Assembly (NCBI GenBank): GCA_946406115.1
Contig: OX291540.1
Span: forward strand, 10,288,563-10,352,562
Source of the DNA: Apoda limacodes
Lineage: Eukaryota > Arthropoda > Insecta > Lepidoptera > Limacodidae
Reading direction: 5' to 3'
DNA length: 64,000 nt
This document shows, in pieces, positions 34,776 through 44,961 of the stretch (the stretch's first letter is position 1; each line of letters opens with the position of its first letter). Made by a program: the position numbers and the translations under genes. Below the pieces are notes generated by a model. The model ran no database searches. It saw only the letters and a program-made list of their open reading frames with translations, and was not told where the DNA came from.

Positions 34776-34855
34776 CGATAATAGTTTGGGCCGGAATCCT
34801 TTTTTGCTAAAACACCAGCCGTATTTACTTCTTCAGATCTGCCGGCTCACTGGTC
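34776..34855 (-). promoter_or_regulatory. Candidate non-coding first exon and start site of DHCR24
   Basis: Reading leftward, TTATCG|GTAAGAAT at 34776/34775 is a strong donor. About 75 bp upstream GACCAGTGAG (34849-34856) resembles an insect initiator. A TTTATATG at about 34900-34907 could be a weak TATA. The distance to the DHCR24 acceptor is 6.1 kb. This is inference from signals only. Confidence 0.35.
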
Positions 34856-34859
34856 CAAC

Positions 34860-35329
34860 ACCCGAGACACGAGAATAAACTACGCACGCCTGCCTATTAT
34901 CACATATAAACTCAACTCTTTAGACCTTATCACTTATTTCTTTCAGTTCAAAATTGACTGACATAAACAGAAGTCTGTCGATTCAAAGATATATCTAATT
35001 GATTGATGAACTTCAATGCTAGTAGAAAAAAGCGTTTGCTTCATACTGCGTAATATAGGTATAGATTGTTTTATTATCTGTCCAGTCTTTTTTGTAGTAC
35101 TCTATCTCTGATACCACATGCAGGTGCTTTATATACAAGATTAGATTTTATTAGATACAAGATTGCAGGTATGTATGTGTGTTGTGAATAATAAGTAGGT
35201 GCAAGCGCTGTCATTAGGTCAGAGGGAGTTTTTTAATTGCATGAATTACTTGAGGTAGGTAGAAAATCCAACTAAGGTCGAAACAACTTTATGAAGAAAG
35301 CGAATAATTAGCAGGGTGGGCAGCATTTG
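34860..35329. other. Spacer upstream of the DHCR24 candidate promoter
   Basis: No gene or defined repeat recognised. Confidence 0.35.
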
Positions 35330-35815
35330 GTAATTTCGTCAAGTCTTCACGTAGCCTATACCGTATATATCCTACCTGGCATAATATGACTTACGCTGCC
35401 GAAACGTGAAAACCTAATGGGGGTTGGCCCACAAGTTTAAAAGTCACACATCGCACAGCTCATGATTTGATTAAACAAGCTATGCTCAAAGAGTCTCTGA
35501 GGTATCGAATTAAAAATGAGAGCATTCGCGAAAAGAACCAGTCACCGACATACCCGTATATCGTAGAATCAGCAAGCTGAATTGGCCACGTCACGTCTGT
35601 CGGAGGAACGATGGTCGACGGAGATGACGTATCCTAGAATCCGTGTACCAGAACACAGAACGTGGGACACACTTCAGCCTGATGGACCAACGACCTTAAA
35701 AGGGTGGTAGGTGGTTGATGAATGCGGAAGGCAGAAGACCGGGAGTAATGACACGCCACGGCGGCCAATGCCAAGGCCATGCATGAACTAATATAAGCTT
35801 ATATATGATCAGGAT
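35330..35815 (+). pseudogene. RTE-type LINE 3' end, decayed
   Basis: Frames give MTYAAET-like text near 35390, then HIAQLMI and KSLRYRIKNESIR near 35500. After that come counterparts of RRISKLNWPRHV near 35570, CRRNDGRRRRRILE near 35610, and a Trp/Asp stretch (LMDQRP*KGW) near 35680-35710. They end in NDTPRRPMPRPCMN near 35760. The order (AETW, IKNE-IR, L-W-GH--RR-D-RW, W-DD) is the C-terminus of RTE ORF2. Confidence 0.7.
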
Positions 35816-36024
35816 GATAGCATCCTAAAACTACGCGTATATTAGCGTGCTTGGTAACTAATTGACTTTATAACAGTAACATTTTAAAAATTTATAAACA
35901 CTGTAATAAGAGCACATGGCATGCTAGGCTTATAATTAATAGCAGTGCAACGACTGTGAATAATCGATATTAAAAACTTACAGTACATTCTCGTCAAAAA
36001 TGTCTTACTTCTGTCTACACTTCT

Positions 36025-36370
36025 TTTTCAATAGGGTTCCGAGGCGAGAGGGTGCCAACGGAGCCCTATTACTAAGCCTACGCTGTCTGTCCGTCTATCT
36101 GTCCGTCTGTCTGTTTGTCCGACCAATAAAAGGCTCTTTATTTTAAATCGAAAGAGGTAGAAGCCTGAATTTTTCCAGAATATGTGTTATAATGGAGGAT
36201 TATCTAACAAATTATAAAAAGTTAAAATTTAAGGGGGTTCCCATACAAGAAACACGTTTTCATAGTTTTTGTACTATCGAAAAAGCAGTAATACATGCAA
36301 ACTTCAAACTTGCAGTGAAGAATAGTGTGAACTCTAAAGTATAACAAACTAAAAAAACCAGCCAAATGTG
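36025..36370 (+). repeat. Dispersed lepidopteran repeat (GGGTTCCG type)
   Basis: It starts ATAGGGTTCCGAGG, then GAGCCCTATTACTAAGCCTACGCTGTCTGTCCG..., with AAGGGGGTTCCCATACAAGAAACACG in the middle. It matches the layout of the copy at 50187-50640. Confidence 0.65.
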
Positions 36371-36457
36371 AGGCGGGCCCAAGCCATTATTATTTTAAAT
36401 TTCCGGTACAACGCTATCTAGCTTATTATTAAAAGAAACAGTAATAAATTTGTTTGT

Positions 36458-36530
36458 TGGAAACGACATTCAAAGCTAAGCAACGACGAGCTTGGTCAGT
36501 ACTTGGATGGCTGAAGCTTAACGGCACACT
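36458..36530 (+). repeat. 5S-rRNA-derived segment
   Basis: AAAGCTAAGCAACGACGAGCTTGGTCAGTACTTGGATGGCTGAAGCTTAACGGCACAC follows the second half of insect 5S rRNA, which contains its internal promoter. It lacks the first half and has substitutions, so it is not a functional gene. A related copy with the same right-hand flank (CTTTTTGTTT) lies at 53982-54055. Confidence 0.75.
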
Positions 36531-36559
36531 TTTTGTTTTTGTCGTAAAGTACGTTAATT

Positions 36560-36800
36560 AACATGCATTTTAACCTAAGATCATAAATTTCGATTTGGTA
36601 GGGTTTGAAGCCAGATTGTTATTACTAGACCATAAAACTACTTTACTAAGCAGGTCTTCATTAGAGTATTTTACAGATGTTGATGGTACTTGGAGTGAGA
36701 GGCAGATAAATTTGCAGATCATCAGCATATCGATGTTAATTACAATTGTGCAAACAAGTGGAGATATCTGCACTATAGACAATGAAGAGAATAGAATAGA
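36560..36800 (-). pseudogene. LINE reverse transcriptase fragment
   Basis: The leftward frame has MLMICKFICLSLQVPSTSVK, then WSSNNNLASNPTKSKFMILG. The latter is the block just after the YADD box in CR1/Jockey-like RTs (A-DLQ-Y, W---N-L-LNP-KSK-MI-G). The YADD part itself is out of frame. Confidence 0.65.
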
Positions 36801-38727
36801 AAGAGAAATAAAGAGGTTCCGTATCTTGATTAGTTTAGTTTTTGAGAAAGACCCTTGAAACTTTTATAAGTTATGTATCTAGTTATACGCGATGCCAAAA
36901 ATAAAAATCTTGTGCACTGGAATACAAACAAAATATGATTTTTTTGGGAGTATTACCAATATTGCATTTTAAAGGAAAAATCAATCTGAATATTGTAAAA
37001 ATTCCCTTTTCTTGTCTTACACTTACTTAAATAATATAAAATATTAAACAAACTTAGTGCAGTGCCGCGTAGTGCGGTCCAACCTTAATTAGAAATTTAA
37101 ATGTTTTTTTAACCGAATTAAAAAGAGGCGATTTTATTACTTAAAAAACATGCGAGTCCGATTAGCGCACCGAAAGTTTCATACTTAATAAAATATTCAA
37201 AGTTCCATTACAAAAATGGACTTCAAAAGAATAAAGGGTCGCAATGGTTTTTTTTTATTTCAACGCCTTACGTGTGTGTAAAATTCAGGCATAGATAAAT
37301 TGAGCTGAACTGCTAAGCCAATTTTATTAAAATTTGTTTTAGACAGCTAGTAGGACCTACTTTAAAAAGGTCTTATTACAGAAAAAGGTTCATTAGGAAT
37401 CCCGCTAAACTGTTAAGCCGATTCTGATGTAACTTTGTATGGGGATAGTTTAATCATTGTATAAGGAGAAGGACATAGCTACTTAACACGTAAAGCGTAA
37501 GGATTTAAACGCACTAAAAGAAGGTTTTTGTAGATACAAAACGTCAAGCATAACTAACTGAATTTTTAATGGACCACACAGAACAACCAGTCTGCGCAAT
37601 AAACTATAAGTTAGTTTCAGAACAAAAATTTTAGTTTATTAAATTTATTTCTGAAAATCTTACAGAAAGTATATCATTACGACGCTTATCTCCGAGAAAA
37701 TTTATATCATAGACGACAACTGTAGTTAAATATTTATGTATAACGGTCGTCCTGCATCGCATCCGTCCCCACTTAAATAAAAGATGAGATGCTACCTGAC
37801 AAAATAAACATTTTGTTACACCGTGTTATAAGCATTGATATCGAAATACGCCACCAAATAATTTTAATAGACGACTTGGGATGACGTGCCAAAATCGATG
37901 CGTTTTATCCAGAGGCGGATTAAATGTCGAGAGCGCCCAATGCAAGCACCTCGTTGGCGCCCCTTTAGCGGCCATAGATTAAAAATTATAACTTGGATGC
38001 TAGTAGTTAGTAGTATACATTAAAAAATGATGTAGTACTGTAGTTGGCGTTACTTCATGATTGTGTGATATAACTCGTAAAGTTTAGTCAACGCTAGCAA
38101 AGAGAGCGCCCAAAATCCTATGTTTTTAAGAAACATTAAACTTTTTATGTTTTCTGTAAATATAATGCTATATTATACCTATAAACCACCCGAAAGAAAA
38201 TAATTATTTATCGAAAATAGCATCAAAATCCGTTGTGTACCTAGTTTAGAAGATCTAAGCAAACATGGGGACAGAAATCGGTACAGACGTATGTATAGGT
38301 AGATCAGGCGTTATAGGAATAATCAAGAAGACAGAGCTTGCTTCGGAAGCTTTACGTCTCTATAGAATTAAATAATCTTACTCAACCAATTATTTTTATA
38401 TTTTTCAAAATTTTGAAAACTCCTTTGTAGCCTCTCGCCCTAGGCACGTGCCTAGTTTGCCTTAGGTAGAATCCGTCTCTGGTTTCATCCCCATCGCGAA
38501 AGTCCGTTAGTTTATAACTTAAACTAAGCTTAACGAAAGGAATGTCAAACTTACCTTATTTTTAGCTAAAAGATAGACGGACTTTGGAATCGAATACGCA
38601 GATCTTTGTCTTACATTACACAACAATAGACGAATTTTGCGCGGACGAAGACGTGGATAGAAGCTAGTAATTGAGATTGAGTCAAATTATTGCGATTCAG
38701 TTCGACTCGACTCGACGATGATATTTA
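36801..38727. other. AT-rich spacer with Helitron-like scraps
   Basis: No gene. Around 38635-38671, GCGCGGACGAAGACG...GAAGCTAG|T resembles the terminal part of the Helitron-like family. 37280-37560 carries degenerate interior text of the same kind. Confidence 0.4.
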
Positions 38728-38737
38728 AATGACGCCG

Positions 38738-38741
<4 letters not shown>
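38728..38741. repeat. Target-site duplication, left copy (Jockey)
   Basis: AATGACGCCGTGAT directly precedes the T-run (the poly(A) tail of the minus-strand element) and is repeated exactly at 44560-44573. The last T may belong to the tail. Confidence 0.95.
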
Positions 38742-38772
<31 letters not shown>

Positions 38773-38871
38773 CTGAGCTGACTATGCAGTTGGCGGTTGC
38801 AGCCATTACTGCTTCACCGGACTTTTGGGGCGAGACTCTGAAGGAGCCTCAGCCCATATAGCGCCCAACGC

Positions 38872-41800
38872 TCAAGGGCTTCCCGCGGGGGAAGCCTCGG
38901 CTTGGGTTGTCGCTCTCGGGGGCGTCCCTTCGACCGGCGTGAGTCTCGAACCCGAAGGTGAGTCACCGCCAGGAGGGGAGTTCCCCGTTACGCGGGTGCG
39001 GTTGCGATTGAGTGGGGGCGAGAAGCGCCCCGGCACTCTTTGATACCTAGTGTATCCTTGTGGGCGCCGACGAAACCGGGGACGTCGGCGTCGTGTTTGG
39101 AGGGAGGCCCTATTCGGGGTCGACGTAGTAGAGACTAATCTCGCTATCCGGACAGCGAGATCGTCATCTGGGGACGTTAGTACGTGCCGAGGCCGCCTGA
39201 GTATAGTTTTACGACCGCGACGGGGACGATCGGGGGGAATGTACGTCGTGGATTGCACAACTAATCTATTCGGGTGATTTTGCGTACGCTCGAAAAAGCG
39301 GACTGCCAAGTCTTTAAAGTACTGGGGAATCGTGGGAAGTTCGAAGTCTCTGTGTAGGTCCGCATTGCGAACGTACCAAGAGGCTCCAGAGGCCGCTCTG
39401 AGAAAGCGGTTTTGGAGGGACTGGAGTTTGTGGAGATTGCGCTTGGACAGAGCAAAGACTACGCTAGCATAAGCTAGTATGGGGCGGATGCAAGTTGTGT
39501 ATAGATTTAGCTTATTTCTAAGCGACATCTTACTATACTTGCCTATCATGGGATAGAGACGACCGAGGACAAAAGCGGCTCGGTCTCTGACTATTTTGGT
39601 GTGAGCGTGGAAGTTCAAACGTCTATCCATGGTCACACCGAGATATTTGGTCTTATTTTGCCAGGGAATGGCACGACCGAAGAGAGAGAGGGAAGTTGGC
39701 CGCGGAGGGCTGCCTGTGGTGAAAAGGACGGCAGAGCTTTTGTCGGGATTCACCTCGATTCTCCATTTCCGAAACCACTCGCCTAGGGCGGTGATAGCGG
39801 ATTGGAGTCTCTCAGTGATTCGACTCACTTGCCTATCGGTAGTATAGAGAGCGGTATCGTCCGCATAGAGGGCTAATTGGGTACCTATCGTTTTTGGGAT
39901 ATCGTTAGTGTACAGAAGGTACAAGACGGGGGCGAGCACGGACCCTTGCGGGACTCCTGCTTCTATGGGGCGGGGGGAGGAGAGAGTGCCTTCAACTCTG
40001 TAGCGAAAGCTACGATTCGACAAATAGTCTCGTATGATGAGCACGAGACGATCTGGCAACTGAAAGTTGTACAGTTTAAAAATTAAACCGTTGTGCCAGA
40101 CTTTGTCGAAAGCTTTCGCTACATCGAAGAAGACAGCGCCCGTGTGACGGGTCTTACCTAATGCTGGCTGGAAGCCAGTAAGAATATGTTCCGTTATGCG
40201 GAGGACTTGATGGACGCATGAGTGTTTGGCACGAAAGCCAAACTGCTCGTCTATTAAAATGCCTCTGGAGACTATAGAGTTCCGTAGGCGGGCGAGAAGG
40301 AGGCGTTCATAGAGTTTACCAAGGGCCTGTAGTAAACTTATAGGGCGATAGGAGGACGGCTCGGTACGAGCTTTGCCGGGCTTATGGATGCCTATAACGA
40401 TTGCATCTTTCCATTGAGATGGAAAGATGCAATGTTCCATAGCAGCGTTAAAGATCGCTACTAGGAGGCAGATAAGGGGAAGAGTGAGGCGCTTTAGGAT
40501 ATCGTTAGAGATACCGTCTGCGCCGGGGGACTTACGGGGGCGTAGGTCTTTGATGACCTGTATGACTTCGTCGACAGTGACAGGGGGCAGGGGGTCTTGT
40601 GGAGGCAGAGAAGTTCTGCGCTCCACTTCGCCGTCTACCTCGCGCACGTGATCGGGATCGAAAGGCTGTGTGCTTAAGGCACATTGGGCTTGGAGGCTGG
40701 ATGCTAGGCAATCCGCTTTTTCGTCGTCATTGAACGCGGGAACGCTATTGTTGGGACGAGTTAACGGAGGGAGAGAGTTTGCGGTTTCGGATTTTAGAGC
40801 TCTGGCTAAGTGCCAATAAGCTTGGTGAGAAGGAGAAATGTTCTCCATAAGATCACCGAAACGTTGGGCGCGGAGCTCAGCTACAGCGGTTCTTACACGG
40901 CGGTGTAAGTCGTTGAAGCGAGCTTTATTTTCGATAGTGGGAGCGCGGTCGCGAGCGCGGCGGGCCGCGTTACGCTCAGTCATTAGCGACCTGATGTGCT
41001 GAGGCAGGATTAGGTGGTGATAATCACCAACCGGCACCTGTCGTGAGCACTCGCCAACGGTGGCGGTCAGGTGGCTAGTGAGTGAGTCGATAGCTACGTT
41101 AAGATCGGTCGCGGATGAGATAACGTTGGGAACGCGATCTAGATGTGGCGAGCTGGGATTTTCGAGCAATTGCCCAAATTTATCCCAGTCCGTCACGGTT
41201 CTAGTGTCGGGAGGAGAGTCCGAAGGGAAACCTAATCGGAGGACGACAGGGCGGTGGTCCGAGTCAAGTTCGTCAAGCACCTCTATAGAGCGAAAGCTTA
41301 GCCTTACATTCTTTAGAAGTGCTATGTCGAGTACGTCGGGGTTAAACCGAGTATTGTGGGGAAAGTAAGTGGGCGTCATGGGAGCGATGATGTCAAAGTT
41401 TAGTCTGTCAACTAAATCGTCGAGGAGTCTGCCTCTTTGTGAAGTTACAGAAGAGTTCCAGCGGCGATGCTTGCAATTTAGGTCGCCGGCAAGAATGACG
41501 GCGTCGCCTAAACTTAAGAGCGACTGAAGGTCGCTCTCGAGCAAGTCTTTTAGGGGAGAGAGATAAACCGATGCAATGATGATCGGCTGATGGCCGGTCA
41601 TCGCTAAGCGGCAGACGGATGCTTCTAAATTCGTAAGCGGTGGAGGATCGATAGGGGAGCAATGCAGGGAGCGCCTGTAATAGATGAGAGTGCCTCCGAG
41701 ATTGGAGGCAGTTCTATCATTACGGACGGTACGATAGTTCGCGATTGAAGGGGTACGGACAGCGGGCTTTAGGAACGTTTCCTGGATGAGGAAGACGTCC

Positions 41801-41916
41801 GGTTTTTGGGACGAGAGGAATTGCGATAATTCCTCTCTTTGGTTGCGGAGACCGTTGGCGTTAAAATAGCCTATGGAGACGGACCGGGGTTTTTCGCGCG
41901 CGGTTGTGCAATCCAT
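38872..41916 (-). CDS. Jockey ORF2: endonuclease and reverse transcriptase
   Basis: A 1014-residue protein that nicks target DNA and reverse-transcribes the element RNA at the nick. An AP-type (EEP) endonuclease spans residues about 15-230, with N19 (FNANG), E46 (IQET), D145/N147 (GDLN) and D220/H221 (LDSDHRPV). The RT spans about 445-720, with YRPISLL at 523-529, the first catalytic Asp in FFDVAKAFDKVWH (about 596-608), GVPQGSVLAPVLY at 654-666 and YADD at 684-687. The C-terminal region is basic and arginine-rich. It starts 7 nt after the ORF1 stop, which suggests coupled or re-initiated translation. No stop or frameshift. Confidence 0.96.
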   Translation of the reverse strand: MDCTTAREKPRSVSIGYFNANGLRNQREELSQFLSSQKPDVFLIQETFLKPAVRTPSIANYRTVRNDRTASNLGGTLIYYRRSLHCSPIDPPPLTNLEASVCRLAMTGHQPIIIASVYLSPLKDLLESDLQSLLSLGDAVILAGDLNCKHRRWNSSVTSQRGRLLDDLVDRLNFDIIAPMTPTYFPHNTRFNPDVLDIALLKNVRLSFRSIEVLDELDSDHRPVVLRLGFPSDSPPDTRTVTDWDKFGQLLENPSSPHLDRVPNVISSATDLNVAIDSLTSHLTATVGECSRQVPVGDYHHLILPQHIRSLMTERNAARRARDRAPTIENKARFNDLHRRVRTAVAELRAQRFGDLMENISPSHQAYWHLARALKSETANSLPPLTRPNNSVPAFNDDEKADCLASSLQAQCALSTQPFDPDHVREVDGEVERRTSLPPQDPLPPVTVDEVIQVIKDLRPRKSPGADGISNDILKRLTLPLICLLVAIFNAAMEHCIFPSQWKDAIVIGIHKPGKARTEPSSYRPISLLQALGKLYERLLLARLRNSIVSRGILIDEQFGFRAKHSCVHQVLRITEHILTGFQPALGKTRHTGAVFFDVAKAFDKVWHNGLIFKLYNFQLPDRLVLIIRDYLSNRSFRYRVEGTLSSPRPIEAGVPQGSVLAPVLYLLYTNDIPKTIGTQLALYADDTALYTTDRQVSRITERLQSAITALGEWFRKWRIEVNPDKSSAVLFTTGSPPRPTSLSLFGRAIPWQNKTKYLGVTMDRRLNFHAHTKIVRDRAAFVLGRLYPMIGKYSKMSLRNKLNLYTTCIRPILAYASVVFALSKRNLHKLQSLQNRFLRAASGASWYVRNADLHRDFELPTIPQYFKDLAVRFFERTQNHPNRLVVQSTTYIPPDRPRRGRKTILRRPRHVLTSPDDDLAVRIARLVSTTSTPNRASLQTRRRRPRFRRRPQGYTRYQRVPGRFSPPLNRNRTRVTGNSPPGGDSPSGSRLTPVEGTPPRATTQAEASPAGSP

Positions 41917-41923
41917 TTTGATT

Positions 41924-43777
41924 CTACGGTTTTGGAGCTACCCTGCGGAGGGCGGCGAAGAAATCGCGATGCCTAGCCATGAAGCCGAGCATTTGAGAGA
42001 AGTCGGTGATCTGTTCGTATTCGGCGAACACGATCTCGAAATTGGCCGCGTCGAAGGCCCAAGAAATCTCGGCGAGAATGCCGAGGTGCTGCTGCTGCTC
42101 GGCCGTATGAACGGCATTGCAGGGCAGCGCGAAAGAGGGGCGCGAGGGGGCAAGGCGCGTATGCGCGAGAGGTGCGGGTGCACTTCTCATGGGCGCTGGA
42201 CGCGGGATGTCCCGGGACATCAGAGGGGCGGGGTAGGGAATGCCCGTAACTGAGACGGGCCCGGGGAGAGCAGACAAAAGTTTGTCTGTCTCCTTCGATT
42301 TGGACGCTACTAGCGCTGGAGGACGGCTCCAGGCGTTGACAGCCGGGAGGGGGGCAGGCACGAGCGGAGCCTGTTGGCGGGGGGCGGATGGGCGCGATTT
42401 ACCCTGATGGGGTTTACGCGAGCTCTGTTTGGGAGCTTTGGGGCACCCGCGGTAATTCGCTGGGTGGCCTTCACTCCCACAGAGTACGCAAGCGACCGGG
42501 TCGGATGCGTTTGAGCGATCGCGATCACAGTCCGGAGTGGCGTGATCGCGTAAACATTTGACGCAGCGCGGTCTGCGTCTGCAGTTACGCTGCGCGTGGC
42601 CATATAGCTGGCATCGGTGGCATTGACTCGGGTTCGACCGCTTGTGCGGAGTCTCGACCCTGATGCCTTTGAGGCTGCAAACATCTTTGATGTTAAAGAT
42701 GGCTTTGCCTTCTTTTGTTAGGTCTAGTACAACGAGCACCATGTCGTAGCACTCGGACTTATTTCGGCCATTGTACATACGATGTACTTCCCGTACGGGG
42801 AGGCCTTGGACGATTAAGTCGTCCTGGACAGTCGTGGTGGAGAATTCCCTAGGGACTCCCCTTACGACTGCCCTTAAAACGCGTTCCTCGGCCAATGAGT
42901 ACGTGTGGTACTCATATTTTTGAGCCGTGAGGAAGGCCGTCAGATTTCGGAAATCTGACGGTGTCGGGACCTGCACTTTGATGCCGCGCTCGGCATCATT
43001 GCGGGCGTGCGTATAATTGATACGCTTGGCCTTCATAGCGTTAGCAATGTTCGGCCAGGCCCCCTTGTCTTTGATGACGATGGGCGGCGGAGATTTTTCC
43101 TTCCGTCCCGAAGTGGGACAGTCGGACTGCGAAGAGGTGGCGGCGGGGGGCGTTGTGTCCATGGCGGCTAGCTCAGGGCTGGCCGCCGAGGTGGACGGGG
43201 ACGGGGACGCGGAAGCGCTAGGCGCTTTGAGGCGTTTAGCCTCAGAGTCGGAGGGAGGAGGAGTAGAAGACTCCAGAGCGGATGCCGCCGAAGCCTTTTT
43301 AGACTTGGCGGACTTTTTCCGCTTTTTACCCTTTTTGGTTCCCAGGCCAACCACTTTGAAGCCTTCGTCGTCCTCAGACAACGCCGACTCAGCGGACATT
43401 ACGGCTGCTGGAGACCGGGGTGCGGTTTCGGAGGTTGCGGGGGGCGGGGTAGCGAGAGACCGAGAAGGGGTCTCATCGGCTACCGGAGTGGGAGGGCGAA
43501 TGGGCGCAGGGGCCCGAAGAGCGCGGCGAGCGAGACGCGGGTCGCGATTGCGGGGTTCGCGGGGTTCGCGGGAGAGAGAGCGCGAACGATTGCGCGAGCG
43601 AGAGCGCGGAGTCGAACGCGATGAGACGGACGGGGAGGGCGCGATTGTGCTGGACGCAGTGAGGGCAGGCCCCAACGCCGTGAAGATGGCGTGGGCCAGC
43701 TCTGGGCGATCGCGAACAAGATTTTGCACGATTGCCCCTAGCTGGTCCGGGGACAAGCCAATGAGTTGCTCGGCCAT
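41924..43777 (-). CDS. Jockey ORF1: Gag-like nucleic-acid-binding protein
   Basis: From the first in-frame ATG (43777) it encodes 617 residues. The N-terminal half is rich in Ser, Pro, Ala and Arg, including SRSRNRSRS and a lysine-rich GKKRKKSAKSKK that may direct nuclear entry. A PRE/C2HC-type region follows (about VRGVPREFSTTTVQDDL). Three zinc knuckles come next: CHRCQLYGHAQRNC, CVKCLRDHATPDC and CVLCGSEGHPANYRGC. Such proteins package retrotransposon RNA. The frame stays open for a further 23 codons upstream without an ATG. A 260-codon frame on the opposite strand is a GC-driven shadow. Confidence 0.95.
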   Translation of the reverse strand: MAEQLIGLSPDQLGAIVQNLVRDRPELAHAIFTALGPALTASSTIAPSPSVSSRSTPRSRSRNRSRSLSREPREPRNRDPRLARRALRAPAPIRPPTPVADETPSRSLATPPPATSETAPRSPAAVMSAESALSEDDEGFKVVGLGTKKGKKRKKSAKSKKASAASALESSTPPPSDSEAKRLKAPSASASPSPSTSAASPELAAMDTTPPAATSSQSDCPTSGRKEKSPPPIVIKDKGAWPNIANAMKAKRINYTHARNDAERGIKVQVPTPSDFRNLTAFLTAQKYEYHTYSLAEERVLRAVVRGVPREFSTTTVQDDLIVQGLPVREVHRMYNGRNKSECYDMVLVVLDLTKEGKAIFNIKDVCSLKGIRVETPHKRSNPSQCHRCQLYGHAQRNCRRRPRCVKCLRDHATPDCDRDRSNASDPVACVLCGSEGHPANYRGCPKAPKQSSRKPHQGKSRPSAPRQQAPLVPAPLPAVNAWSRPPALVASKSKETDKLLSALPGPVSVTGIPYPAPLMSRDIPRPAPMRSAPAPLAHTRLAPSRPSFALPCNAVHTAEQQQHLGILAEISWAFDAANFEIVFAEYEQITDFSQMLGFMARHRDFFAALRRVAPKP

Positions 43778-44559
43778 CGCGGGAGTGACCGAGGTGTAGA
43801 TTTTTTGTGTGCCTAGTGACTCCCCACCATTGCTGGCGAGGAGCAAGAATACCTAAATGTGGCCAGGCGCCCCGCAGTGCTACGGATTGCCTGGTGTGTA
43901 CCTAACTCCTACTCCTACGGCCGGGGTTACGTTGTCACCGTTAGGTTTCCCCCCAGCAACGAGACGTTTATGAACGAGAAACTTTTAGGTAGACCGCAAC
44001 TCTGAAAAGAGCTATACGATCTCACCCACCAGCCCTTGAGCACTCGGAACTGGATTTCTACAAACTAAAACGCAATCGACACTTAAAACGCGAGAATGCA
44101 CGGAGCGGCGAACCGCTGAAGCGGAAATACTACGCTAGCGATTTAACACAAAGCCGGACTCAGACCGGGCGAACCGGTAACAGTCAAAGAGGCAAGCGAG
44201 GGTCACCGCTATGCGTAGTAGTTCCGCGACTACGAGAACACACACTCACGCACAAAAACGCACAGTATCGCTTCGATAAACACTCGGTTATGGGCGCGTT
44301 GAAGAACGCACAAACACACTCAGCGCGGGCCGAGAAGCAATTTCCCAGCCAATACACACTGCCGAGCAGCGCTTCAACACTCAGGCCGATTTTCCAGGAA
44401 TTGCGGGCAATAAACCAAACAACAATTCGAGGTCGTCAGCGCTGAGGCAAAACACCACACAGGAATGCGCACCAGCTGAGTCACCACTGCACGGAGCACA
44501 CTAAGAGCACTTGACGCTCGAAAACACGACCGCACAACACAAGAGTCGAATCGGGAATG
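43778..44559 (-). promoter_or_regulatory. Jockey 5' UTR with expected internal promoter
   Basis: About 780 bp of GC-rich, frame-poor sequence between the 5' target duplication and ORF1. Jockey-clade elements carry an RNA polymerase II promoter inside their own 5' end. I infer that here from completeness of the 5' end, not from a recognised motif. Confidence 0.5.
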
Positions 44560-44573
44560 AATGACGCCGTGAT
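44560..44573. repeat. Target-site duplication, right copy (Jockey)
   Basis: AATGACGCCGTGAT is identical to 38728-38741. Confidence 0.95.
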
Positions 44574-44640
44574 AGTTGACATCTCACACATAAATAGTGA
44601 TACATGATAAAGAAGCTTCTTGTGTTAGAGCATGGTTATA

Positions 44641-44708
44641 GTACACCTAGATGGCGTTACTATCGCCCCACCACAAACTTACGCCATCTATCGCTAAATA
44701 GGTGTACG
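44641..44708. repeat. Short inverted repeat upstream of the reductase gene
   Basis: GTACACCT-AGATGGCGTTA on the left pairs with TTACGCCATCTATCGCTAAATAGGTGTAC on the right. The left arm lacks about 9 bp. It may be a small MITE or its remnant. Confidence 0.6.
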
Positions 44709-44885
44709 CTCATAGTTTGTCTACGTGCTAAAATTACAACAAGCAAAACTGTGCTGTGTGACAAGTCTGTGTGGTGTGAGCATATTGTTTTAGCCTTGAA
44801 GTGTTATTTTTAATTCAAGGTAGGCAGCTAGTGATTAGTTTATTGTCAAGAAAATGTTTTAGGCATAGTATAAAAAATCCTTATC

Positions 44886-44893
44886 TATAAAAG
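44886..44893 (+). promoter_or_regulatory. TATA box of the reductase gene
   Basis: TATAAAAG lies 69 bp before the ATG at 44962. Transcription would start near 44915, leaving a 5' UTR of about 45-50 nt. Prediction from sequence only. Confidence 0.5.
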
Positions 44894-44961
44894 ATATCTA
44901 CGCTACACTACATATTTAACACAATAATTGATAACAAGTGGCAAGGTTACTTAAATTAAAC

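Larger units (their letters stand above)
38742..44559 (-). mobile_element. Full-length Jockey-type non-LTR retrotransposon
   Basis: About 5.8 kb, transcribed leftward. The order is a 5' UTR (about 44559-43778), a Gag-like ORF1, a 7-nt gap, ORF2 with endonuclease and reverse transcriptase, a 3' UTR of about 100 bp and a poly(A) tail of about 32 (T-run 38741-38772). An exact 14-bp target duplication flanks it. Both frames are uninterrupted, so the insertion looks recent and possibly still active. Its GC content is far above the surrounding DNA. A dead relative lies at 6530-7812. Confidence 0.96.

Noticed and set aside
36458..36530. Functional 5S rRNA gene
   Set aside because: Only about half of the 5S sequence is present, with substitutions in the internal promoter.
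39050..40086. Several plus-strand frames opposite Jockey ORF2
   Set aside because: Shadows of the verified ORF2 coding strand.
43017..43799. 260-codon plus-strand frame opposite Jockey ORF1
   Set aside because: It is antisense to a clear Gag-like frame in GC-rich DNA. Composition is alanine/glycine/arginine-driven with no motif.
38741..44559. LTR retrotransposon for the 39-44 kb element
   Set aside because: No terminal direct repeats. It has a poly(A) tail, an AP-type endonuclease and a variable-length target duplication, so it is non-LTR.
44938..44961. Earlier start for the reductase at 44938
   Set aside because: That codon is GTG. The first ATG in frame is 44962, and the cofactor motif then starts at the usual distance.
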